Positions 1 through 5,186 of a stretch of 5,186 nt of DNA are shown in pieces. How positions within the stretch are numbered: the first letter of the stretch is position 1; every line of letters begins with the position of its first letter. A program made the translations under genes and the position numbers. Source of the stretch: CAVOBC01 sp963693635 (GTDB lineage: Bacteria; Pseudomonadota; Gammaproteobacteria; Pseudomonadales; Azotimanducaceae); contig CAVOBC010000344.1 in assembly GCA_963693635.1 (NCBI GenBank), positions 1 through 5,186 on the forward strand. The letters are read 5' to 3'. Below the pieces are notes generated by a model. The model worked only from the letters and a program-made list of their open reading frames with translations, was not told the DNA's origin and ran no database searches.

Positions 1-233
1 CCACGATTGCACCGTCCCTCAAGCCCGGACACCGGGTCGAAGTGCGGCTAGACGGCAAGCCGTATGGCACGCTCGCCGGCAACAGCATGCCCCTCGTCAA
101 CATCGACCGTGGTACCCACGAACTCCAGCTCCAACTGCTCGACAAGCGCCAACCCCGGGTCCTGCAAAGCTCGACTCCCACCACCTTCACAATTCTTCGC
201 TTTTCGAAGCTACATCGCCGGCGCGGCCAATGA
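1..233 (+). CDS. C-terminal part of a small protein upstream of ntrB (DUF4124-like?), 5' truncated
   Basis: The reading frame is open from base 3 and stops at TGA 231-233, giving about 76 residues with no start in the window. Visible features are a short beta-type segment with LDGKPYG, then NIDRGTHELQLQLLD, then a Ser/Thr-rich strand and a basic tail ending RRRGQ. Alternating hydrophobic residues and the DRGTH turn suggest a small beta-sandwich. In many gammaproteobacteria a DUF4124 protein, exported and of unknown function, lies just before ntrB, and its C-terminal half looks like this. I base the family call on that synteny and on the DRGTH pattern, because the N-terminal DUF4124 domain is outside the window. 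An in-frame GTG at 42 would cut into the domain and is not a credible start. No clear terminator follows the stop. Confidence 0.5.
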   Translation, partial: TIAPSLKPGHRVEVRLDGKPYGTLAGNSMPLVNIDRGTHELQLQLLDKRQPRVLQSSTPTTFTILRFSKLHRRRGQ

Positions 234-256
234 TTCCTTGCGTCGCGTACCGTCCG

Positions 257-273
257 CGCACCAAACTAGTGCA
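257..273. promoter_or_regulatory. NtrC-binding dyad upstream of ntrB
   Basis: The sequence CGCACCAAACTAGTGCA matches the established NtrC consensus TGCACCA-N3-TGGTGCA at 12 of the 14 defined positions. The two mismatches are the first base (C for T) and the second base of the right half (A for G). Its centre lies about 118 bases upstream of the start predicted from the sigma-54 promoter at 356-372, a normal enhancer distance. The match and spacing are seen in the sequence. NtrC occupancy is inferred. Confidence 0.7.
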
Positions 274-355
274 TCACAGTCCGCGGCGGTGCTGAATTCA
301 CCTCGCTAACCCCTTGAATTGTTGCTGATTGCGCGACCTCGATGTGCCTCTTGAG

Positions 356-372
356 TTGGTGCAGTTCTTGCT
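356..372 (+). promoter_or_regulatory. Sigma-54 (RpoN) -24/-12 promoter for ntrBC
   Basis: TTGGTGCAGTTCTTGCT carries the invariant GG (358-359) and GC (370-371) separated by exactly 10 bases. It matches TGG in the -24 element and TTGCT in the -12 element of the RpoN consensus, but the CACG after TGG is poorly conserved (TGCA). The predicted transcription start is near 383, giving a leader of about 135 bases before ntrB. The NtrC dyad upstream makes a chance match less likely. The TGGTGCA inside the -24 element is also one NtrC half-site. Confidence 0.65.
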
Positions 373-385
373 GAGTTCCTCAGCA
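369..385. repeat. Perfect 7-bp inverted repeat over the -12 element and start site
   Basis: TGCTGAG (369-375) and CTCAGCA (379-385) are exact reverse complements around a TTC spacer. The repeat starts inside the -12 element and ends near the predicted transcription start, so it could be an operator. It could also be chance. No T tract follows, so it is not an intrinsic terminator. Confidence 0.5.
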
Positions 386-506
386 GAGCCGCAATGACAT
401 CCCCGGCGAGCGTCGCGCCTGGGTGACCCTGCCGACCTTAAGTGACCAATAGCCAACAAACATCCACCAACACCAACCCTACCGGTTCGATCGTTTCACC
501 TGGCCC

Positions 507-513
507 GGAGGGG
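507..513 (+). promoter_or_regulatory. Ribosome-binding site choosing the ntrB start
   Basis: GGAGGGG lies four bases before the ATG at 518; its GGAG core is seven bases away. It is much stronger than anything before the next in-frame ATG at 569, which is preceded only by an A-rich stretch with a poorly spaced AAGG. This favours 518 as the start. Confidence 0.6.
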
Positions 514-517
514 CCGA

Positions 518-1618
518 ATGGACCAGACCATTTTCGGCAAAAGGAAATGGACATTATGGAAAAAGGCAATGGAACCGACAGATCTCATCGAACATCTGAA
601 CACGGCGGTGATCACACTCGACCATGAACTTCGCGTGTGCAGTATGAATCCGTCGGCCGAGACTATTCTTGAGGCGTCTGCGTCCCACACCATCGGACAC
701 AAGCTAGTGGCAATTCTGACGGACACATCCGAGCTGGACAAAGTTCTCTTCGAATCGATGCAATCCGGCCAGCAGTACACGCGGCGGCGCGCAACCTTGT
801 CATTGATCAACCGCCAGACATTGATGGCCGACTACTCGGTTACACCGATCAACGACACCGAGCAGCCAAAACTGATCCTCGAGATCTTCGCCATCGATCG
901 TTACCTGCGAATCGATCGCGATGAAGCGACCCGTTCGCAAGAGGTTCTCACGCGTCAAATGACCCGGGGTCTAGCCCACGAGATCAAAAATCCGCTCGGC
1001 GGCATTCGCGGGTCGGCACAGCTTCTGGCCAGGGAACTCGACGATCCCAACCTCGCAGAGTTCACCAACATCATCATCGAGGAGACCGACCGGCTGACCA
1101 GACTGGTTGACGGCCTGCTCGGGCCGCAGACCCGCGCCAACTACACGCAATGCAACGTACACGAGATTCTGGCGCGCACGGCGCGCCTGCTGTACGCCGA
1201 GTTTGACGGCCGAATCCACCTGACACGCGACTACGATCCGAGCATTCCGGATATCGCCTGCGACAAGGAATTGGTGCTGCAGGCGGTTCTCAACGTCGCC
1301 CGCAACGCGGTCCAGGCGATGGCCAGCACCGAACGGCCACAACTGACCTTTGTGACGCGTGCTGAGCGGCAGTTCACCATCGGCAACACAAGACACCGGC
1401 TGGTTGTCCGCATCAACATCTGCGACAACGGACCCGGCATCGCGAGCGAGGTCAGACAGCACCTGTTTTTTCCGATGATCAGCGGACGACCGGAAGGCAC
1501 CGGACTCGGTTTGTCCATAAGCCAGACCATCATCCATCAGCACCTCGGGCTGATCGACTTCGAGAGCGAACCCGGGATGACAGTATTCTCGATTATGCTG
1601 CCGTTGCAGCCGCAGTAA
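518..1618 (+). CDS. ntrB: Nitrogen regulation sensor histidine kinase NtrB (GlnL/NRII)
   Basis: This is the cytoplasmic kinase/phosphatase that phosphorylates NtrC when nitrogen is scarce and, bound to PII (GlnB), dephosphorylates it when nitrogen is plentiful. The product is 366 residues with no membrane segment. Residues 20-130 form the PAS-type sensor region. The H box GLAHEIKNPLGG has the phospho-acceptor His154. The N box LNVARNAVQ is at 258-266, the G1 box DNGPGI at 303-308, the F box FFPM at 317-320, and the G2 box GTGLGLS at 327-333. The start at 518 follows a strong GGAGGGG. Starting at Met18 (base 569) would give 349 residues, the length of the E. coli protein, and the 17 extra basic residues match nothing I recall in the family, so the start is uncertain. 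It lies 65 bases upstream of ntrC on the same strand, behind an NtrC dyad and a sigma-54 promoter. It is intact. Confidence 0.96.
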   Translation: MDQTIFGKRKWTLWKKAMEPTDLIEHLNTAVITLDHELRVCSMNPSAETILEASASHTIGHKLVAILTDTSELDKVLFESMQSGQQYTRRRATLSLINRQTLMADYSVTPINDTEQPKLILEIFAIDRYLRIDRDEATRSQEVLTRQMTRGLAHEIKNPLGGIRGSAQLLARELDDPNLAEFTNIIIEETDRLTRLVDGLLGPQTRANYTQCNVHEILARTARLLYAEFDGRIHLTRDYDPSIPDIACDKELVLQAVLNVARNAVQAMASTERPQLTFVTRAERQFTIGNTRHRLVVRINICDNGPGIASEVRQHLFFPMISGRPEGTGLGLSISQTIIHQHLGLIDFESEPGMTVFSIMLPLQPQ

Positions 1619-1683
1619 TCTCAACACCCCGACAGAACGACTTCACAACGATAAACGGTTAAAACAGAAATGAGGACAACATA

Positions 1684-3099
1684 ATGGCACGCGTTTGGGT
1701 TGTCGACGATGAACGCTCCATCCGCTGGGTTCTGGAGCGCGCCCTCTCCCAGGAAGGGCTCGAGGTCACGTGCTACGAGAACGGCTCAAAGATGCTATAC
1801 GAACTTGAATCGGATGTGCCTGACGCAATCCTGAGCGACATACGCATGCCCGGAATCAACGGCCTCGATCTCTTGAAAGAGGTGCACACCCGCCATCCCA
1901 CATTGCCTGTCATCATCATGACCGCTCACTCGGACCTCGACAGCGCAGTCTCTTCCATCCAGGGCGGCGCGTTTGAGTACCTGCCCAAACCCTTCGAAGT
2001 CGATGACGCCATCGCGATGGTCAAACGTGCCGTCGCAGAGACCCAGCACACGACTGCCAGCCCGCCCGTCGACCTGACCGTGGTCTCCGAGATCATCGGC
2101 AAGGCACCCGCCATGCAGAAGGTCTTCCGCGCCATCGGCAGACTGTCAAAGTCCAACGTCACCGTGCTGATCAACGGCCAATCGGGCACCGGCAAGGAGT
2201 TGGTCGCCCAGGCCCTGCATCGCCACAGTCCTCGCTCCCGTGCGCCCTTTATTGCGCTCAACATGGCAGCGATTCCCGCGGACCTGATCGAATCCGAACT
2301 CTTCGGTCACGAGCGCGGTGCGTTCACCGGCGCCACTCAGCAGCGACTCGGCCGGTTCGAGCAAGCGGACAATGGCACGCTGTTCCTCGACGAGATCGGC
2401 GACATGCCGGCAGACACACAGACCAGACTGCTACGCGTCCTGTCCGACGGTGAGTTCTATCGGGTCGGCGGGCACGAGCCAGTGAAAGCGGACGTACGAG
2501 TGATCGCTGCGACGCACCAGGATCTGGAGACCCTGGTCGGCACCGGCCGCTTTCGCGAAGATTTGTTCCATCGACTGAACGTGATCCGCATCCACATCCC
2601 GACACTCGCCGAGCGCCGCGAGGATGTGCCGATCCTGACCGGTCACTTCCTGCAGCAGGCCGCGACGGAGCTTGACGAGGAAACGAAGGTGCTCGCTGAT
2701 GAAACCATGGAGTATCTGAAGGAGTTGAGCTGGCCGGGCAATGTGCGACAGCTCGAGAACCTGTGCCGGTGGATCACGGTCATGGCATCAGGCTCCAAGG
2801 TGAAAATCGTCGACCTGCCCGCGGAATTGCGCGCCCCGGACCAGATGGACACGGGTGGCGAGTCCTGGGAGAAATCGTTACGTCTTTGGGCGACCCGGCG
2901 TCTCAGCGAGATGGGGCCCGGCACCGACGGCCTGCTCGGCAACGCCCTGCCAAGATTTGAGAAGATTATGATTCAGTGCGCTCTCCAGCATACCGGCGGC
3001 CGCAAACGCTATGCCTCGTTGCTGCTCGGGTGGGGACGCAATACGCTGACACGAAAGATCAAGGAACTGGGTCTCGAAGGTCCCACACTCATCGAGTAG
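1684..3099 (+). CDS. ntrC: Nitrogen regulation response regulator NtrC (GlnG/NRI), sigma-54 activator
   Basis: NtrC is the AAA+ enhancer-binding protein that, once phosphorylated by NtrB, oligomerises and remodels RpoN-RNA polymerase at nitrogen genes. The 471-residue product has the usual length and order. The receiver (1-120) has acidic Asp8 and Asp9, phospho-acceptor Asp52, Thr80 and Lys102. The AAA+ domain (about 137-380) has Walker A GQSGTGKE (165-172), the sigma-54 contact loop GAFTGA (212-217), Walker B LFLDEIGD (233-240), arginine-finger segment GRFREDLFHRL (288-298) and sensor II WPGNVRQLE (350-358). A C-terminal Fis-type helix-turn-helix includes GWGRNTLTRKIKELGL (449-464). Walker A has Gln166 where enteric NtrC has Glu, a mild change. 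The ATG is set by GAGGA at 1672-1676, seven bases upstream. It is probably co-transcribed with ntrB, since the gap shows no promoter or terminator. Confidence 0.97.
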   Translation: MARVWVVDDERSIRWVLERALSQEGLEVTCYENGSKMLYELESDVPDAILSDIRMPGINGLDLLKEVHTRHPTLPVIIMTAHSDLDSAVSSIQGGAFEYLPKPFEVDDAIAMVKRAVAETQHTTASPPVDLTVVSEIIGKAPAMQKVFRAIGRLSKSNVTVLINGQSGTGKELVAQALHRHSPRSRAPFIALNMAAIPADLIESELFGHERGAFTGATQQRLGRFEQADNGTLFLDEIGDMPADTQTRLLRVLSDGEFYRVGGHEPVKADVRVIAATHQDLETLVGTGRFREDLFHRLNVIRIHIPTLAERREDVPILTGHFLQQAATELDEETKVLADETMEYLKELSWPGNVRQLENLCRWITVMASGSKVKIVDLPAELRAPDQMDTGGESWEKSLRLWATRRLSEMGPGTDGLLGNALPRFEKIMIQCALQHTGGRKRYASLLLGWGRNTLTRKIKELGLEGPTLIE

Positions 3100-3162
3100 C
3101 AAGTTCCTTTCATTGAGCTAGTTCCTGTCCCCAAACTCCGTTCTGGGGTAGGCACTGGCGTC

Positions 3163-3189
3163 CGGTGCAGGGATGCACCGCCATTTTCT
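3163..3189 (+). terminator. Probable intrinsic terminator after ntrC
   Basis: CGGTGCA (3163-3169) pairs perfectly with TGCACCG (3174-3180) around a GGGA tetraloop and is followed by CCATTTTCT. The T tract is short and offset by three bases, so termination may be partial. It lies 63 bases after the ntrC stop, with no plus-strand gene after it. Confidence 0.55.
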
Positions 3190-3205
3190 GGAAGCCGCTT
3201 TTCTG

Positions 3206-3229
3206 TAAGAAAGAGCGAGCTTTGCTCGC
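3206..3229 (-). terminator. Intrinsic terminator of the msh cluster
   Basis: Read on the minus strand, GCGAGC and GCTCGC pair around an AAA loop (3229-3215), directly followed by TCTTTCTTA. The GC-rich stem plus an immediate T-rich tail is a standard Rho-independent form. It lies 60 bases after the mshP stop, so the pilin operon probably ends here. Confidence 0.65.
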
Positions 3230-3244
3230 AAACCGACGCCCAAG

Positions 3245-3264
3245 AATTGTCAGGGAGGACAATT
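3245..3264. repeat. 7-bp inverted repeat between mshP and its terminator
   Basis: AATTGTC (3245-3251) and GACAATT (3258-3264) are perfect complements around AGGGAG. Neither strand has a T tract after it. It lies 24 bases past the mshP stop, so it could be a 3' mRNA-stabilising stem or part of a double-hairpin end. Confidence 0.45.
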
Positions 3265-3288
3265 GTGGGACAAGAACGAGCGAGCCGG

Positions 3289-3681
3289 TCACTGCCTCAG
3301 CCGCACCTCGATGACACGGGTCGCATTGCGGTCACCGGCATCGCAAAAGCCGGTCGAGGCGACCGTGTAGAACGAAGTACCATCGACCACGATATCACTG
3401 CAAGTCACGGTCGCCGTGAACATCGCAAGCGGTGTATCGGGAAAGGTAAAGAGTCGATCGGCACAACTCCCCCCGCCTGCAGGCGGGACAATCCGATTGA
3501 TGCCGAACTGCGCGCCGCTCTCGGCGGCGAGGAATGCACGCGACGACAGCAACTCACGCGAGTAGGTCGCCGCGTCGATCTGCAGCATCGACGACATCAC
3601 GACAGACAACGACGCAACAACAACTACGACAAAAACGGCCGCCACCATGCCTGAGCCGCGCTGGGAGGCAAGTATGGTCAG
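3289..3681 (-). CDS. mshP: MSHA pilus minor pilin-like protein MshP, start codon non-standard
   Basis: MshP is a minor pilin-like subunit of the mannose-sensitive haemagglutinin type IV pilus, held in the inner membrane and probably involved in pilus assembly. The frame reads SQRGSG, then MVAAVFVVVVVASLSVV, a prepilin-type leader and hydrophobic helix without the usual Glu5, as I recall for MshP/PilX-like proteins. Next come LSSRAFLAAESGAQFG, three cysteines and a C-terminal strand IEVRLRQ. The first ATG (3648-3646) falls inside the helix signal and would remove the leader. The frame is open back to a TAA about 30 bases further upstream, but contains no ATG, GTG or TTG there. The best candidate is CTG at 3681-3679, which overlaps the mshO TGA as CTGA, an altered form of the common ATGA coupling. 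That gives 130 residues. ATA at 3675 is another possibility. Beyond the start, the body looks intact. mshQ, which often follows mshP, is absent. Confidence 0.75.
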   Translation of the reverse strand: MTILASQRGSGMVAAVFVVVVVASLSVVMSSMLQIDAATYSRELLSSRAFLAAESGAQFGINRIVPPAGGGSCADRLFTFPDTPLAMFTATVTCSDIVVDGTSFYTVASTGFCDAGDRNATRVIEVRLRQ

Positions 3682-4519
3682 GGCACGTTCCGCAGTCCGA
3701 CTTCGTGATTAAGGGAAAGCTGCTCACCCCCAACTGTAAACGTCAGGGCAAGGTGCACGATGGCGTTACGATTCAAAGAGCCCGGCGTAATCACGAACGA
3801 CGACATCGCCGAGACCAAATCAGTCGCCAGCAACGCCCGGTCCGGCAACGCGGCAGGGAGGGCAGCCGTCCCGGGCTGCACAGCGAGTGAACCGTAATTC
3901 TCGTATCGAAAAAGATAAACGCCCACCCCCCCAGTAGCTGACGGGGTCCGCGACCACGCAGAGTCGTTGGCGCGGCGAATGACTGTTGAACTGGAAGGCC
4001 GACGCCAGCGTTACCGTGACCACATTGATACCATCCGGCACACTCAGCGTAGCGACCGGTGACAGTGCCCACGATGCCAGGTCGAAGACGTCTTCATTCT
4101 ACGGATACACAGCGGCCCGGCCCGACACCGCTGCGAGATCGTCTGCCAGACGAGCGACGGTGAATGTCGTCGCTGGGGTCTCAACCGGCAGCGTCAAATA
4201 TTCAGTCACGGCCGTGACGGGGACAAACTCCACACAGCCAGATGCTACGCGGACGCTGCCTGGCAGCGCGTGTCGCAATTCCCGCTCCATGCGACCGATC
4301 GCCGAACGCACCGACGACGAAAGATCCTGCCGCTCAATCAGGGATACGTAACTCGCTGGAGTCGCGCAGTATGGCGGCGGCCGACAGGGAAATGAGGCCC
4401 ATCACGACGATGACCACAATCAGTTCCACCAGCGTGAAGCCAGACTGCGCCTTGATCCCTCGCCTTGCCCCTCTATTGGCCACTTCCCTAATCCCTCCCC
4501 TATTCCCGAGAGCCCGCAT
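3678..4519 (-). pseudogene. mshO: MSHA biogenesis protein MshO, broken by two frameshifts and one stop
   Basis: MshO is a large minor pilin of the MSHA type IV pilus. The ATG at 4519-4517 overlaps the mshD TGA (TGATG). A 27-residue leader ends in QSG, then FTLVELIVVIVVMG keeps the prepilin Glu5. Later landmarks are GRMERELRHALPGSVRV, CVEFVPVTAVTEYL, FQFNSHSPRQRLCVVADPV, YLFRYENYGS and the C-terminus LRNVP. They lie in different frames. Going 5' to 3': an extra T at 4351-4350 (GAGTTACGTA for GAGTACGTA); an in-frame TAG at 4101-4099 after AAVYP, with homology resuming at NEDVFD; and an extra G in a run of seven at 3932-3926. Removing both insertions gives 840 bases, 279 codons plus stop. The longest unbroken piece has none of the full fold, so no working MshO is expected. 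Sequencing errors could explain the indels, but less easily the stop. Family assignment rests on motif memory and gene order. Confidence 0.8.
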
Positions 4520-5036
4520 CAGAAGTTCGCCTTGTAGGCTGAAAGGACGATGCCGCCCGTCCCGGCGGCGTCACCGTGACGGTGATACGTTTCGCATCGG
4601 TACCGCCGATGCCCAGCGTCGCTTGATCAGCCGCGTCGGGATAGCCGACGGCGACCGCGACCGCATAACCTATATAGCCGCCCCGGATATTCCCGAGCGC
4701 CTCAACGGGCGGGCTGTCGGTCAATCCATCGAGTCATCAACGTCATCGTAGAGCGTACGAGACTCGCCATCGTTGAAAGCCGCTGGTATCGAGCACACGG
4801 TGCATGCCGGAATTCCGCCAACCGGCGACAGTTCATCAAATCGGCGGGACAGGATCTCAGCCATGTAGGCTTGACCAAGCTCCGCCGACTTTACCTGTCA
4901 GAACGAGTCGCTGCTGCGAACACCGCTGCAGGCAATCGTCAGCGATAGCGTTGTCAGCACGATGGCCAGGATAACGATCAACGCGACAAGCGTCGCGCCA
5001 ACCTCGCGCCTGCCGCCGCAGGACTGCGGCCCGCAT
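4519..5036 (-). pseudogene. mshD: MSHA biogenesis protein MshD, broken by three frameshifts and one stop
   Basis: MshD is a prepilin-like minor subunit of the MSHA type IV pilus. Recognisable pieces in order are the leader MRAAVLRRQARG, the hydrophobic helix ATLVALIVILAIVLTTLS, then KSAELGQAYMAEILSRRFDE, then LYDDVDD, TDSPPVEALG, YAVAVAVGY and RITVTVTPPG, ending GGIVLSAYKANF. Lesions: an extra T at 5001-5000; an in-frame TGA at 4900-4898 between SSDSF and QVKSAE; a missing T beside 4732, since GACTCGATGG read as GACTTCGATGG restores DDFDGL; and a missing G in 4563-4561, since a run of four restores PPGTGGIV. Net repair gives 519 bases, 172 codons plus stop. Position 5 of the mature helix is Ala, not the conserved Glu. 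The start is taken at ATG 5036-5034 with AAGG upstream; GTG at 5078, directly after the mshC stop, is an alternative. It is almost certainly non-functional as read. Confidence 0.77.
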
Positions 5037-5078
5037 TCGGCTGGCCTTGTCCCGCAAACGTGCATCTTTGGTACCCAC

Positions 5079-5186
5079 TCAGCTACACGCGCCCTCATGG
5101 GCAAAGCCAAGAGGGGAGATACAGAGGATGAGATTACCGGATTGGACACTGACGCCACCCGCCGGGTCACCCGGCACACCACCCAG
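5079..5186 (-). CDS. mshC: C-terminal end of probable MSHA pilin-like protein MshC, 5' truncated
   Basis: On the minus strand an open frame runs in from the window edge for 35 codons to TGA 5081-5079. It ends with LILCISPLGFAHEGACS: a hydrophobic strand with one cysteine, then a short tail ending in a second cysteine, the sort of paired-Cys C-terminus found in type IV pilins. MshC immediately precedes MshD in known MSHA operons, and this piece directly precedes mshD. The call is mostly positional. Since its neighbours are broken, I cannot tell whether the rest of this gene is intact. Confidence 0.45.
   Translation of the reverse strand: MGGVPGDPAGGVSVQSGNLILCISPLGFAHEGACS

Noticed and set aside
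277..293. Possible second NtrC site 20 bases after the first
   Set aside because: Only the right half (CGGTGCT) resembles the consensus. The left half matches at about two of seven positions.
971..1627. 218-codon open frame on the minus strand opposite ntrB
   Set aside because: It is antisense to a fully motif-supported kinase gene and shows no recognisable domain. Long antisense frames are common in GC-rich genes.
3110..3292. 60-codon minus-strand frame between mshP and ntrC
   Set aside because: It reads straight through both terminator stems and the intergenic dyad, and shows no convincing protein features.
3247..3654. 135-codon plus-strand frame opposite mshP
   Set aside because: The composition is Arg/His-rich and low in complexity, and the minus strand carries a clear prepilin-like gene.
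4242..4751. 169-codon plus-strand frame opposite mshD/mshO
   Set aside because: Arg/Ser/Pro-rich shadow translation. The minus strand carries prepilin and MshD/MshO motifs across the same bases.
3678..5036. Stop-codon reassignment or programmed frameshifting explaining mshD/mshO
   Set aside because: The intact ORFs here end normally with TGA, TAA and TAG, and the shifts are scattered with no common slippery motif or stimulatory structure.
1..5186. Mobile element, CRISPR array, tRNA/rRNA or novel multi-gene system
   Set aside because: I saw no transposase or integrase motifs, no regularly spaced repeats and no RNA gene signatures. All genes I can place belong to known nitrogen-regulation or MSHA pilus families, apart from the unassigned partial ORF at the left edge.

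Overview
The window fits a GC-rich gammaproteobacterium. The NtrB/NtrC pair has the gammaproteobacterial form, and the order small secreted-type protein, then ntrB, then ntrC is common in that class. I cannot name a genus. Two convergent blocks meet near position 3,200-3,290.

Plus strand, 1-3099: the 3' end of an unnamed ORF is followed by a 284-base regulatory gap. Then come ntrB (glnL, nitrogen sensor kinase) and ntrC (glnG, sigma-54 activator), both full length with every catalytic motif intact. The gap holds a near-consensus NtrC dyad (257-273) and, about 85 bases downstream, a GG-N10-GC sigma-54 promoter (356-372). The likely circuit is therefore NtrC controlling its own operon under nitrogen limitation. 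A stem followed by a T-rich stretch (3163-3189) probably ends this transcript.

Minus strand, 5186-3289: four consecutive genes in the order known for the minor pilins of the MSHA type IV pilus (mshC, mshD, mshO, mshP). They are tightly packed, with a TGATG junction at mshD/mshO and a stop codon overlapping the mshP frame. A hairpin with a T tract (3206-3229) ends them. mshD and mshO are each broken by an in-frame stop and several single-base indels. If the indels are undone, both genes reopen at lengths that are exact multiples of three. mshP is open but has no ordinary start codon upstream of its prepilin signal.

The contrast is the main point. About 2.5 kb of ntrBC has no lesion, while about 1.4 kb of minor pilin genes has at least seven. 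This looks like decay of the pilus locus, although low read quality at one end of a contig would give a similar indel pattern. I see no transposase, CRISPR array, tRNA, rRNA or undescribed multi-gene system.
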